A stretch of 64,000 bases of DNA from Albibacterium bauzanense (GCF_004339765.1 NZ_SMGO01000002.1:434001-498000); one strand, 5' to 3'; positions 33,059-42,430 are shown, counted from the first letter of the stretch. A program made the numbers and translations. Notes: a model not told the origin generated them from the sequence alone.

Positions 33059-35890
33059 TTAGCCTCCTCCACCTGGGCCACCCATGCCGCCACCTGGTCT
33101 AAAACCGCCAGGACCTGGCCCTTGTGGTCTTCCACCCGGACCTTGTTGATTATTTGGAGGAGTGCTTCCTCCGGCAAAGTTTTGAAATCTATAAGACAGC
33201 GTTAACATAAAGTAACGAGCTAAGCGATTACTACGGCTATCAAGCTGGCTGTTTTCAGTAATACTTCTGGAGATATTTACCTGTTCATTTAAAAGATCAT
33301 ATGCTTGTAAGCGTACAGTAGCCCTGTTGCCCGGTAAAAATTGTTTTTCAACGTATGTATTTATAATTAACGGATTAGCGTCTACATTCTGTGCATAGCC
33401 GGTATTTGACATTTTACTTAAATCTAATCCCCATAATAAAGTAGGAACGAAGTAAACTCTGCTATTTAAATCTATTGACCAGGTGTTGATGTTTGAGTTA
33501 TTCCGATCATTAAGAGAGTTCTGTGTTGTATTGTAGCTGTAGCGAACACCCGGAGTTACGTCTAACCATTCATTCGGATTTATTTTAACATTCAATCCTT
33601 GGCTTAGTACCCAGTTTTTAGCTATATTTTCTTCGTTATTAGCAAAAGAAATGTTGTTGTTGAAATTGGCCGATCCGTTTATTGATACTACATATTTACG
33701 TTTTAAGAAAGGTTTAGAATAGTTATAGAAACCACGAGCGGTATAATAACCATTCGCATTTAAGTAGCTAGTTTCTTGAACTAAACCATTTACCGGATCC
33801 ATACTTTGCATTCTATTAGATACTACTTTGTCATTTGTAAATGTAGCCATGATCATCCCGAAGAAGGAATTTCCAGAAGCAAAGTCAAAGTTATTATAGC
33901 GCAAGTTTAAGTTATGCGAGAATTCTGCAGCTAACTCAGGGTTACCCACTACCGGGAATTGTGGGTTAGAAATATCTCTAACAGGTTGTAGTTGTGAATA
34001 TCCTGGTTCAGTAGGTCGTCCGTTATAAGTAAAACTTAGTCTCTTAGAATTAGAGAACACATATTCGAAACGCGCTATAGGAGCAAAATTGGTGGCTTTT
34101 CTTTGAAAATTAATGGCTGTTCCGTCCACATCTACCGTGTTTCCTTTTAAGGTTGAAGGTTGAGCACTGGCACCAATCGTATAATTGACCTTAGTTGTTC
34201 TATAGCGATAGTTTAGATTAATATTGCTTTTAATGAATGAGTAATCATATATGTTACTTAATGCCGGATTATAGGTAATATTTCCATCAGCATCTACTGA
34301 ATTGGCAATCCGGTTATTATCATAATTAGAGAAGTCATACGTGTATTCAGCTTCTAAATTACTGTTTTTACCCAAGGGCTCAATATAGGAAATGGAAGCA
34401 CCCCCATTTAAACGTTTGTTTGTTAAATCAATTAACTGACGTTGGTATTCATCGCTTTCAGTTTCACCATAAATGTGCGTATCTACAATTTCATCTCTAT
34501 CACTCTCAGAACTTGCAGAATTCAAGGAGAAGTTCACGAAAACATTTCGTCCATTTTCGCTGATTCTATGATTAAATAATCCGCTTACACCAATATTTGG
34601 AGTAGTTGTATTATTGATATTATTTCTAGAAACAGAATTTGTTAATGCATCATTCGTTGCGAATTGTGAATTTTGTGTGGTTGAACCATCAGATCCACCG
34701 TATGAGAATGATGGAGAAAGTTTGAAATAATTAGTAGCACTAGGTTTATATTCAAAATTCCAGTTTAATCGATGATTATTTCTAGTAGTTCCCTGGTTGG
34801 TAATATCTTGATTAAGGATTTCCTGACCTGGGTAAGTATATTTGTTTGAAGAGTTGCTAAAGGTATTATTTTCGTCATGGCTGTAACTGTAGCTACCATA
34901 GGTGGTAAACTTTTCGTCCATGAATGTTTTTCTGTAGTTTAACCCAATTGAACTTGTATTGGTTAATCCGCTTTGATTTCCTCCGAAACCACCACCACCA
35001 CCGAAACCACCACCACCGGTTGGACCTCTACGTGCTCCGCCACCTTGTGTATTGAAATCAAAAAGGGATGCGTTTACGTTATTTAAATTAGCTAATGATG
35101 AGAACTGGCGAGTATCTGCAAAGGAGTTAAACATAGCTGTTGCCTGATAACGATCCTCTGTTCCTCCACCGGCACGAAATTGACCAAAATCTCCTTTGTT
35201 TGCTGAAGGAGCAATTTCGATATTTAATACTCTTTCAGGATCTCCTGTTCTATTCCCCGTTAAGTTGGCTTGATCACCGTAATCGTCTATTATTTGAATT
35301 TTCTCAATAACATCTGCAGGTAAGTTCTTGGTTGCTGTTTGCACATCTCCACCAAAGAAATCCTTCCCATTGATTCGTACACGAGTAATTTGCTGACCTT
35401 GAGCAGTTACATTACCGTCTTTATCGACTTCCACTCCATCCAACTTTTTCAACAAATCTTCAGTTACAGCGCCATCCTTTAACTGATAATTGCTTGCTCT
35501 ATATTCCAGCGTATCTTCTTTAACCACGATTAAGGGGGTTCCGTCAATATTTACTGCTTGTAAAAGCTGAGATGATTCATTGACGATGACTTTTCCTAAG
35601 TTAAGGTTTGTGCTACCTTCACTAAATTGAGAGGGCAATACTTTTGTTTCATAGCCAAGGCTGGTAACTGTGATTGTAAATTTATCTGCTTTTACCTGGC
35701 TGAATTGAAATTCGCCGTTGGCATTGCTTGATGTAGTGAGGTCGTCTGTTGCTGAAGTTAGTTTGACCGAAGCCGCGATTACACTCTGTCCTGTTGAATC
35801 TTGTAGGGTTCCTCTTACCTGCTTTCCGTTTTGTGCGAAAGCTGAGGATCCTAAGATCAGGAGAATTGAAAGGATTAAATAGGAGCGCAT
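33059..35890 (-). CDS. Outer-membrane beta-barrel protein with CarboxypepD_reg domain (TonB-receptor-like)
   Basis: A 943-residue exported protein with signal peptide (MRSYLILSILLILGSSAFAQ). A carboxypeptidase-regulatory beta-sandwich (~20-105) precedes a plug-like region (~120-215: GAVTEDLLKKLDGVEVDKDGNVTAQGQQ) and a large barrel. A Gly-rich loop (~295-325) lies at the start of the barrel. The last strand ends LARYFMLTLSYRFQNF and is followed by a ~38-residue Gly/Pro-rich tail. It belongs to the OMP_b-brl_3/TonB-receptor-like group common in this phylum; the ligand is unknown. The gene downstream of the CBM9-like partner (40-bp gap) is likely co-transcribed. Confidence 0.88.
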   Translation of the reverse strand: MRSYLILSILLILGSSAFAQNGKQVRGTLQDSTGQSVIAASVKLTSATDDLTTSSNANGEFQFSQVKADKFTITVTSLGYETKVLPSQFSEGSTNLNLGKVIVNESSQLLQAVNIDGTPLIVVKEDTLEYRASNYQLKDGAVTEDLLKKLDGVEVDKDGNVTAQGQQITRVRINGKDFFGGDVQTATKNLPADVIEKIQIIDDYGDQANLTGNRTGDPERVLNIEIAPSANKGDFGQFRAGGGTEDRYQATAMFNSFADTRQFSSLANLNNVNASLFDFNTQGGGARRGPTGGGGFGGGGGFGGNQSGLTNTSSIGLNYRKTFMDEKFTTYGSYSYSHDENNTFSNSSNKYTYPGQEILNQDITNQGTTRNNHRLNWNFEYKPSATNYFKLSPSFSYGGSDGSTTQNSQFATNDALTNSVSRNNINNTTTPNIGVSGLFNHRISENGRNVFVNFSLNSASSESDRDEIVDTHIYGETESDEYQRQLIDLTNKRLNGGASISYIEPLGKNSNLEAEYTYDFSNYDNNRIANSVDADGNITYNPALSNIYDYSFIKSNINLNYRYRTTKVNYTIGASAQPSTLKGNTVDVDGTAINFQRKATNFAPIARFEYVFSNSKRLSFTYNGRPTEPGYSQLQPVRDISNPQFPVVGNPELAAEFSHNLNLRYNNFDFASGNSFFGMIMATFTNDKVVSNRMQSMDPVNGLVQETSYLNANGYYTARGFYNYSKPFLKRKYVVSINGSANFNNNISFANNEENIAKNWVLSQGLNVKINPNEWLDVTPGVRYSYNTTQNSLNDRNNSNINTWSIDLNSRVYFVPTLLWGLDLSKMSNTGYAQNVDANPLIINTYVEKQFLPGNRATVRLQAYDLLNEQVNISRSITENSQLDSRSNRLARYFMLTLSYRFQNFAGGSTPPNNQQGPGGRPQGPGPGGFRPGGGMGGPGGGG

Positions 35891-35930
35891 AATTTGTTTA
35901 AGTTGGATGTTTAGTTTATATGATTTTTGT

Positions 35931-36653
35931 TTAGTTTGATTTCGATAATTTGAGAATGTTCCAGACGCCCGGTTCGACTTTAGTTACCACGCCAGAACGT
36001 GCTCCTGTATATTGGCCATATAGATCGGTGCTTCGATTTGTGAATCGGACGCTTGATCTGTCATTAATCCGAAGATTAAGTGCAAATGGTTTATCTTTAT
36101 TAATATTTAATTGTTTTAGGCTGATTGCTGCTTCATAAATTAAAGTATCATCTGTAGAGTCTATTTTAGCAGAAGCTTTTATCCCATAATTGTTTTCTAA
36201 AGAGATCTTTCCATCAACAATTGTTGGGAAACCATGTACAGATATCGCGCGAGTTAAATTTAAGCCTGCTTCCCGATTATTTTCAGGTCTTTCATATTCT
36301 TCTCTTGAGTTCATTGCTCTGAGGGCAGCAACGTCTGGCATTGGAAAGATTACTGTTGGGCCGTCTTTTTCTTTTGCCTCTAAATTGGTAGTAACGCTGA
36401 TACCATTATAGATTGCTTTTAGCTGTTGAGCCTTGTTGAAAACACGAATCGCGATATATAGATAGTCAGCATTATTTGCGATTGCATAGCTGAAGTCTTG
36501 GTCTTTGAACGTATAATAGGTTTGACTGCCCCAATCTGTTAGATCTCCATCTACATGTATAGAATCTGCCCAGACGGTTTTTGGGGCTTCCTGAGCGAAC
36601 GTGTTTAAGGATATGAATCCTAGGAATAAAATGTATATGAATCTGATATTCAT
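35931..36653 (-). CDS. Secreted protein with CBM9/DOMON-like sandwich
   Basis: A 240-residue protein with signal peptide (MNIRFIYILFLGFISLNTFAQ). The mature part begins VDGDLTDWGSQTYYTFKDQDFSYAIANNADYLYIAIRV, the layout of carbohydrate-binding module 9/DOMON domains, and continues through several beta strands (YEAAISLKQLNINKDKPFALNLRINDRS). No catalytic motif. It precedes the outer-membrane barrel gene by 40 bp; as a periplasmic or surface partner it could bind a sugar or haem-type ligand, but this is a guess. Confidence 0.7.
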   Translation of the reverse strand: MNIRFIYILFLGFISLNTFAQEAPKTVWADSIHVDGDLTDWGSQTYYTFKDQDFSYAIANNADYLYIAIRVFNKAQQLKAIYNGISVTTNLEAKEKDGPTVIFPMPDVAALRAMNSREEYERPENNREAGLNLTRAISVHGFPTIVDGKISLENNYGIKASAKIDSTDDTLIYEAAISLKQLNINKDKPFALNLRINDRSSVRFTNRSTDLYGQYTGARSGVVTKVEPGVWNILKLSKSN

Positions 36654-36791
36654 TCGTATTTTTGTATTATGAGTCTTTAGGACGCAGGTAAAGCAAATAA
36701 GTTTAATTGTAAATTAAATATTACATTAATAATTTATGTTTACATTAAACCTTTGTCGCATTTACCTATGATATGTTACAAACTATAAGGT

Positions 36792-37124
36792 ATGTTAACG
36801 AAGGAAACCTTTTATGACCGTGTTTATAAAATAGTGCGTGAAATCCCAGAAGGCAGGGTTACATCTTATGGCGCAATAGCAAAAGCATTAGGAACGGCTG
36901 GCTCTGCTCGAATGGTAGGTTATGCTTTACGCGCTTCACAAGGAGTTTATCCACCTATACCAGCTCATCGTGTTGTAAACCGAGTTGGCATGTTGTCGGG
37001 TAAAGCTGCTTTTGGCTCATTGGATATGATGCAACAATTATTAGAGAATGAATCAATTGTTGTAGAGAATGACAGAGTAGTTGATTTTAAGAATTTATTT
37101 TGGGAACCTAATTATGGAGAATAA
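36792..37124 (+). CDS. Alkyltransferase-like protein (ATL), MGMT homologue without the catalytic cysteine
   Basis: A 110-residue protein of the O6-alkylguanine-DNA alkyltransferase fold. The wHTH core VREIPEGRVTSYGAIAKALG and GYALRAS arginine finger are intact, but the PCHRV active site reads PAHRV (~58-62), so it cannot transfer alkyl groups. Known ATLs (PWHRV or PAHRV) bind O6-alkylguanine and hand it to nucleotide excision repair. tag overlaps its 3' end by 11 bp, so two alkylation-repair genes share a transcript. Confidence 0.9.
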   Translation: MLTKETFYDRVYKIVREIPEGRVTSYGAIAKALGTAGSARMVGYALRASQGVYPPIPAHRVVNRVGMLSGKAAFGSLDMMQQLLENESIVVENDRVVDFKNLFWEPNYGE

Positions 37125-37677
37125 TTTGAATCGTTGTATCTGGTGTGGAAATGACCCTCTTTATATGCAATATCATGATCAGGAATGGGGTAAGATTGTA
37201 GGAGATGATCGTGTTTTATTTGAGTTCCTTGTGTTGGAGTCGGCACAAGCGGGACTGAGTTGGATAACTATTCTTCGAAAAAGAGATGGTTATCGAAAGA
37301 ATTTCGCTGAGTTTGATGCAGAAACAGTAGCAAACTTTACAGAAAAGGATGTTGAAGAAATACTTAAAGACCCGGGCATTATAAGGAATAGAGCGAAGGT
37401 GCAATCTGCCATTAATAATGCGAAGATCTTCTTAAATATTAAGCAGGAGTTTGGCTCATTCTATAAATATTTATATTCTTTTATGCCTGGCGGAGTCTCC
37501 ATTCTGAATAATCCTAAAGGTATGAAGGACATTCCAACTACTTCAAAAGAATCAATCAATATCTCTAAGGATTTAAAGAAACGAGGGATGAAATTCTTTG
37601 GGCCGGTAACGTGTTATGCATTTATGCAAGCAGTAGGCATGGTTAATGACCATGATAGCGCTTGTTCTTTTAAATAA
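37114..37677 (+). CDS. tag: DNA-3-methyladenine glycosylase I
   Basis: 187 residues from the ATG at 37114, inside the last codons of the ATL gene (11-bp overlap; the open frame reaches upstream to 37081 but without the family N-terminus). It excises 3-methyladenine. The zinc Cys and His occur in RCIWCGNDPLYMQYHDQEWG and in NDHDSACSF near the C-terminus, and the helix-hairpin region reads LESAQAGLSWITILRKRD, GYRKNF, PKGMKDIPTTS. Closed by a perfect 21-bp-arm terminator. Confidence 0.95.
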   Translation: MENNLNRCIWCGNDPLYMQYHDQEWGKIVGDDRVLFEFLVLESAQAGLSWITILRKRDGYRKNFAEFDAETVANFTEKDVEEILKDPGIIRNRAKVQSAINNAKIFLNIKQEFGSFYKYLYSFMPGGVSILNNPKGMKDIPTTSKESINISKDLKKRGMKFFGPVTCYAFMQAVGMVNDHDSACSFK

Positions 37678-37733
37678 AAAAGCATTGAATCTTCTTGTCT
37701 ATCTCTATTAGAAAGAAGATTCAATGCTTTTTT
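37676..37733 (+). terminator. Long perfect terminator after tag
   Basis: Arms 37676-37696 and 37713-37733 are exact 21-nt reverse complements, with a 16-nt loop and the last six bases of the right arm being T. Starts at the tag stop codon. Confidence 0.88.
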
Positions 37734-37873
37734 GCAATGCCTTAAATTAAATGTAAAAAAGATTTGGAAAGTTGGATACTTAGTGTTACTTTTACACTAT
37801 CAAAAAGGAGGCATCTTTCGCGATAAAGTTTTTATAGTATTTTTAATAATTTAGGTTTATAATTGGTTAGTTC

Positions 37874-37900
37874 AAGACCCCTGCTCATCACAGGGGTCTT
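37874..37900. terminator. Short hairpin after glutathione peroxidase gene
   Basis: AAGACCCCTG (37874-37883) and CAGGGGTCTT (37891-37900) form a perfect 10-bp stem 5 bp beyond the reverse-strand stop codon. The T-rich flank is on the plus side (GTCTTTT), so termination in the reverse direction would rely on the stem. Confidence 0.65.
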
Positions 37901-37905
37901 GTCTT

Positions 37906-38418
37906 TTATAGGTTTGCGAGAATCGCTGCAGACATCGGTTCTACATCCGATCTGAATCTATGAATTAGCTTGCCGTTTTCATCAATTAAGAACTTTTCAA
38001 AGTTCCATTTGATTTCACCTGTAAAGTCAGGATTTTGCGCGCTGGTCAGATAGTCGAATAATGCATTGATATCATCGCCTTTAACACTTGTTTTTTCTGT
38101 TAGAAGAAACGTTACACCATAGTTTTCTTCACAGAAGGTTTGTATTTCGTCATTAGCACCAGGCTCTTGTCCGCCAAAATTATTGGCAGGAACACCTATT
38201 ACTACCAGATCGTCTTTATACTTCTGCGATAGTTCTTCCAAACCCTTATATTGAGGGGTATACCCGCATTTAGATGCAGTATTTACAACTAGAATTTTTT
38301 TCCCTTTAAATTGAGATAGATCAATTGTTTGCCCGTCTATGCTTTCCATTTTAAATTGGTAAATACTTTCGGGGGGATTTGTAATAAATAAACTGAGAAG
38401 AATCATTAAAGTTTTCAT
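37906..38418 (-). CDS. Exported glutathione-peroxidase-family thiol peroxidase
   Basis: A 170-residue GPX-family protein. The catalytic Cys is in NTASKCGYTPQYKGLEEL, with Gln in PANNFGGQEPG and Trp-Asn in KWNFEKFLID forming the usual tetrad; a resolving Cys is in IQTFCEENYGVTF. The N-terminus MKTLMILLSLFITNPPES looks like a cleavable or anchoring signal, so it may act in the periplasm. Most bacterial members use thioredoxin as reductant despite the name. It follows the kinase-type gene by 12 bp. Confidence 0.9.
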   Translation of the reverse strand: MKTLMILLSLFITNPPESIYQFKMESIDGQTIDLSQFKGKKILVVNTASKCGYTPQYKGLEELSQKYKDDLVVIGVPANNFGGQEPGANDEIQTFCEENYGVTFLLTEKTSVKGDDINALFDYLTSAQNPDFTGEIKWNFEKFLIDENGKLIHRFRSDVEPMSAAILANL

Positions 38419-38430
38419 TTTTATTATTGT

Positions 38431-39300
38431 TTAAATTGTTAAGTTCTGTTCTTGTGCTTCTTTTTCTAAAACATATGCATATAAATCCTGAATAGGCTGG
38501 CGAATAATCTTTCCTACTTTTATGCCATTCATTTCGCATACCGTTCGTAATTGTTTTTTATAAAAATAAGCGATTGCACCTACAAAATGGCAGTTATGAT
38601 TATGGAAGTCGGGATAGCTAAAGATGTTTGTTTTTACAAACTCTTCGAAACCTTGATGCAATAAGCTAGAAATGAAGGGATGCTCTATATGTTTGGCCAT
38701 AAAGGGAGCGAATGAAGCTAAATAGGTATTAGGGCTTGGTTCCTGGTAAACCTTGTTCATTACGATTTCTTTGCTTACTTCATAGTCTGAACCAAAATCG
38801 ATGCTTAATTCTGAAGGTAAAAGATCGTATAAGTAATTTGTAATTAACTTCTTACCAAACCATGCCCCTGATCCTACGTCGCCGAGGATGAAGCCTGTGC
38901 CGTGCTTATTGGGTTGAACAGCTCTTCCATCGAAGAATGTAATATTAGAGCCGGTTCCCATGGTGCTTATAAGGCCGGGAATATTTCCACAGGTGGCATA
39001 TGCAGATCCTATTAGGTCAGTATCTACTGAAACAAATGCATTTTTAAAAACAAATGAAACCGCATTGGAAATTATTTCACGACGGTCTGGAGAAGTGCAC
39101 CCTGAACCGAAGAAATATATCTCTGTAACATCTTCGATATAAGGAGTTATTTCTTTAAAATGCTGTATAATCTTGATAATTTCTTTCTCAGGAGTGAAAA
39201 AAGGATTGATCCCTACTGTTCTATATGTTAAAGGTTCTGAATTTGGAGGGGTAAACATCCAATCAGACTTATAAGAACCGCTATCGACAACTATAATCAT
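38431..39300 (-). CDS. BadF/BadG-type ATPase, N-acetylglucosamine kinase-like
   Basis: A 289-residue ASKHA-fold kinase. Phosphate-binding segments VDSGSYKSDWMF (phosphate 1) and STMGTGSNITFFDGR (phosphate 2) and the GFILGDVGSGAWFGK loop are typical of the eukaryotic-type GlcNAc/glucosamine kinase group, a common amino-sugar salvage enzyme in Bacteroidota. The substrate is inferred only from similarity. GPX follows 12 bp later on the same strand. Confidence 0.82.
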   Translation of the reverse strand: MIIVVDSGSYKSDWMFTPPNSEPLTYRTVGINPFFTPEKEIIKIIQHFKEITPYIEDVTEIYFFGSGCTSPDRREIISNAVSFVFKNAFVSVDTDLIGSAYATCGNIPGLISTMGTGSNITFFDGRAVQPNKHGTGFILGDVGSGAWFGKKLITNYLYDLLPSELSIDFGSDYEVSKEIVMNKVYQEPSPNTYLASFAPFMAKHIEHPFISSLLHQGFEEFVKTNIFSYPDFHNHNCHFVGAIAYFYKKQLRTVCEMNGIKVGKIIRQPIQDLYAYVLEKEAQEQNLTI

Positions 39301-39447
39301 AATAAATGTTTGTAGAGTATCAAATTTACAAATTAATTTAGATTTATTTTCGTCTATTCATTCAGGTTTTAAACGATATAGAGAAGAAAGTACTAAATTT
39401 GAGATTCGAATGATTAGCTAATTGTTTATTCTGTTTTAACAAAGACT

Positions 39448-41241
39448 ATGAAAATCCGTTTTGTTTTTTTACTTCTATCTATGATGACTACTGTATCGCT
39501 AGCGAATGCCCAAAGAAAAATATCTTTTGAAATATCATTTAAAGAACCTCAAGCTCATTATGTTGAAGTTAAGATGGAGCTATCCGGATTTAAAGGGAAA
39601 TTTTTAGATTTAAAGATGCCGGTTTGGGCACCAGGATCCTATTTAATCCGCGAATTTCCTAAAAATGTAGAAAGCTTTTCTGCTGAATCTAATGATAAGA
39701 AGGTGCTTGCCAGTCATAAAATAGATAAGAATACATGGAGGGTTGAGACTGGTAATGAGGGTAAAATAATTGTAAATTATCGGGTTTATGCTTTTGAAGT
39801 ATCTGTACGGACCAGTTTTGTAAATGATAGCCATGCCTTCCTTTCTCCTACTGGAATCTTTATGTATGTAGATGGATTCATTAAACAACCTGTGGAAGTA
39901 AAGGTAAATCCATACAAAAGCTGGACAAAGATCTCTACTGGATTGGATGTTGTAAAAGAAAAACCAAATACTTTTTTCGCACCAGACTTTGATATATTAT
40001 TCGACTCTCCTATAGAGGTGGGTAATCAGGATGTTTTTGAGTTTATGGCAGCTGGAGTAAATCATGAAGTTGCAATGGTAGGTGAGGGTAATTATGATAA
40101 GGAGCGATTAAAGAAGGATATGGCAAAAATCATCGAGTATGAAACGGAGGTTTTTGGAGTTAATCCTAATAAACGATATGTATTTATTGTTCATAATTAT
40201 GCTTCTGGCGGTGGGGGATTAGAACATCTGAATTCAACAGTATTGGGCGCTTCTCGTTTTAATTATCAGAACCAGAACGGTTATTTGGGATTTTTAGGCT
40301 TGGTTGCTCATGAGTATTTTCATGTTTGGAATGTTAAAAGATTGAGGCCCGAAGCTTTAGGTCCTTTTAACTATAATGAGGAAAACTACACTACTAATCT
40401 TTGGGTTTCTGAAGGCTTTACAGCTTATTACGATAATTTAATATTACGTAGAGCAGGGTTCTATGATGAATCTGCTTATTTGAAGATTTTAACAGCAGAT
40501 ATAGAGACTGTTGAAAACAGAGCTGGTAATTTGGTGCAGCCTTTAAGTCTTTCGAGTTTTGATGCCTGGATAAAGCAGTATCGTCCTGATGAGAATTCAA
40601 TAAATACAATGGTGTCTTATTATAATAAAGGAGCATTGATTGGGATGTTAATTGATCTGAAAACATTGCATGCTACTGAGGGAGCTAAAGGGTTGGACGA
40701 TATTATGAAAGCCATGTATGATGAATACTATCAAAGGTTGGGTCGCGGGTTTACTGATCAGGAGTTTAAACAAATGGTCGAAAAGGTTGCAGGAGTTTCT
40801 ATAGATGATATATATGAATATGTTAATGAGGCAAAACCTATTGATTATAATACCTACCTGAATAATGTTGGACTGGAATTAGTTAACCAGTTAGAAGGCC
40901 GTTCCATTCCTGAATTTGGTGTTAGACTTTCAAACCATAAAGTAATGTCGGTTAATAGAGGTAGTGGAGCATGGGATGCTGGCATTAATGTTAATGATGA
41001 GTTGATTGCTGTGAATGGCTATCGCATTGATGATGTAGGAAAAGAGCTTGACCGCATTCTGGCTGGTTCAATGGTAGGTGATAAGCTTCATGTAATAGTT
41101 TCAAGAGATGGAATCATTAAAGAGCTGGATCTTATTCTTTCGGCAAGCGAAAAAGCAGATTACCTTATTCGTCCATTATCAACTGTTACACCAGAGCAAG
41201 CCAAGTTAAGAGAAATCTGGCTTGCGTTAGAGCCTGATTAA
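39448..41241 (+). CDS. M61-family (glycyl) aminopeptidase with PDZ domain
   Basis: A 597-residue exported peptidase with signal peptide (ending SLANAQ). An N-terminal beta domain (~20-190) precedes the gluzincin catalytic domain: HEYFHVWN (HExxH, His ~288) with the third ligand Glu in LWVSEGFTAYYD (~322), and the GGGGLEHLNS loop upstream. A PDZ domain (~475-580) includes GVRLSNHKVMSV and VNDELIAVNGYRIDDV. Acts in the periplasm or at the surface on N-terminal Gly/Ala peptides; specificity not tested. Confidence 0.92.
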   Translation: MKIRFVFLLLSMMTTVSLANAQRKISFEISFKEPQAHYVEVKMELSGFKGKFLDLKMPVWAPGSYLIREFPKNVESFSAESNDKKVLASHKIDKNTWRVETGNEGKIIVNYRVYAFEVSVRTSFVNDSHAFLSPTGIFMYVDGFIKQPVEVKVNPYKSWTKISTGLDVVKEKPNTFFAPDFDILFDSPIEVGNQDVFEFMAAGVNHEVAMVGEGNYDKERLKKDMAKIIEYETEVFGVNPNKRYVFIVHNYASGGGGLEHLNSTVLGASRFNYQNQNGYLGFLGLVAHEYFHVWNVKRLRPEALGPFNYNEENYTTNLWVSEGFTAYYDNLILRRAGFYDESAYLKILTADIETVENRAGNLVQPLSLSSFDAWIKQYRPDENSINTMVSYYNKGALIGMLIDLKTLHATEGAKGLDDIMKAMYDEYYQRLGRGFTDQEFKQMVEKVAGVSIDDIYEYVNEAKPIDYNTYLNNVGLELVNQLEGRSIPEFGVRLSNHKVMSVNRGSGAWDAGINVNDELIAVNGYRIDDVGKELDRILAGSMVGDKLHVIVSRDGIIKELDLILSASEKADYLIRPLSTVTPEQAKLREIWLALEPD

Positions 41242-41267
41242 CGAGCGTATAATTTGCTGCTAATTTT

Positions 41268-41735
41268 TTATTTATCCGGATTGAAAATGAAAAATTGTGC
41301 TTGCGAAGGGTTGATATTGAGTTCCTTCTTATCATTCAGCATAATCAGATGCCCTCCGCTTTGGGCTTTATAATACTCTTGTGGGGCAGTTTTTTGAGAA
41401 TAAGAAACCTGGATTATATTATTTGAAGTGACCACCCATGTGCCAACATCTTTTGCATTCTTGTTCGTGCTTTGAATATATCGCATCGTTTTAACTACTG
41501 AATTATCGTCTTTAAAATCTAAGGATACTTCGATTCCCGGACAATCTTTGCAAGGTATTGCTCCTTTATATTTTCCTTCTGGTGCAATGAAAAATAAAGG
41601 CCCGTGTGGCTTCCATTGAGTTTCTTCAGTATTAATAACTGCAGGATTGTTGCTTTCAGTAAAAGCTTTTTTTGAAGAGCAGCTGCCTAACAATACAACG
41701 TTAATAATTAATATGAAAAGTAGGTATTTCTTCAT
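41268..41735 (-). CDS. NlpE-like lipoprotein
   Basis: A 155-residue protein with a lipoprotein signal (NVVLLGSC, Cys ~19). The mature part contains an NlpE N-terminal domain signature: GKYKGAIPCKDCPGIEVSLDF (CxxC) and VGTWVVTSNNIIQVS. E. coli NlpE is a Cpx-activating, copper-related outer-membrane lipoprotein; here only the N-terminal domain is present, so signalling is not implied. Convergent with the M61 peptidase. Confidence 0.82.
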   Translation of the reverse strand: MKKYLLFILIINVVLLGSCSSKKAFTESNNPAVINTEETQWKPHGPLFFIAPEGKYKGAIPCKDCPGIEVSLDFKDDNSVVKTMRYIQSTNKNAKDVGTWVVTSNNIIQVSYSQKTAPQEYYKAQSGGHLIMLNDKKELNINPSQAQFFIFNPDK

Positions 41736-41921
41736 TCAATCAAGTTTTTTAAATATACCATAGTATTTTATCACGGAAAACAATTATCAAAACGTTTAAG
41801 TTCTATTTTTAGTATTTAGATGATGGATGTATTTGGCTCCGTATAACAAGATTTATAATTTATTTAGTAATTTTTGTTTGCTTGCAATAGAAGATAAGAA
41901 ACTCTTTTGTTAAAAAATGCT

Positions 41922-41929
41922 TAATTTTG
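41922..41929 (+). promoter_or_regulatory. -7 box of the Rrf2 gene
   Basis: TAATTTTG matches TAnnTTTG 27 nt upstream of the ATG at 41957. No clear -33 box at the right distance. Confidence 0.45.
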
Positions 41930-41956
41930 GGAATAACTATAAAATCATAGATAAAA

Positions 41957-42388
41957 ATGTTCTCAAAAACTTGTGAGTATGGTATACGTGCGATGATTTT
42001 TATCTCTCAGAAATCAAGTGAGGGAGTTAAAGTCGGTGTAAAAGAAGTGTCTAAAGGTATTGATTCACCCGAGCACTTTATAGCTAAAATATTGCAAGAT
42101 TTAGGCCGGAAGAATTTAGTCATGTCTTTTAAAGGTCCAAATGGCGGATTCTTTATTGAGAAGGATTCAACGGTTACCTTGGCGGATATAGTTAAAGCTA
42201 TTGATGGAGATAAGCTTTTTAACAATTGTGGCCTGGGGCTTGGTTATTGTTCAGAAGAGCGCCCCTGTCCTATACACCATGATTTTAAAAAGATCCGCAA
42301 CGACATTTCACTTATGTTACATTCTTCTAAGCTTAGCGAGTTTAGTGAGCTTTTAAAAGAGAATTTAACTTATTTGAAGTTATTTTAA
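41957..42388 (+). CDS. Rrf2-family regulator with Fe-S cysteines (IscR/NsrR type)
   Basis: A 143-residue winged-helix regulator. The N-terminal HTH (~1-75) includes YGIRAMIFIS and the wing GPNGGFFI. Cys91, Cys98 and Cys104 (NNCGLGLGYCSEERPCPIH) have the spacing of the [2Fe-2S] or [4Fe-4S] ligands of IscR and NsrR. It should sense NO or Fe-S status. It leads a same-strand group of truncated haemoglobin, Fe-S repair and haemerythrin genes, so I infer an NsrR-like role. The haemoglobin gene begins 12-42 bp downstream, depending on start. Confidence 0.9.
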   Translation: MFSKTCEYGIRAMIFISQKSSEGVKVGVKEVSKGIDSPEHFIAKILQDLGRKNLVMSFKGPNGGFFIEKDSTVTLADIVKAIDGDKLFNNCGLGLGYCSEERPCPIHHDFKKIRNDISLMLHSSKLSEFSELLKENLTYLKLF

Positions 42389-42430
42389 TTCCTGTGAAGA
42401 TTGGATAATAATACAATAAAGAAAGATATT

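Noticed and set aside
36792-37124. Active O6-methylguanine-DNA methyltransferase (ogt)
   Set aside because: The acceptor cysteine is replaced (PAHRV) and the N-terminal domain is absent.
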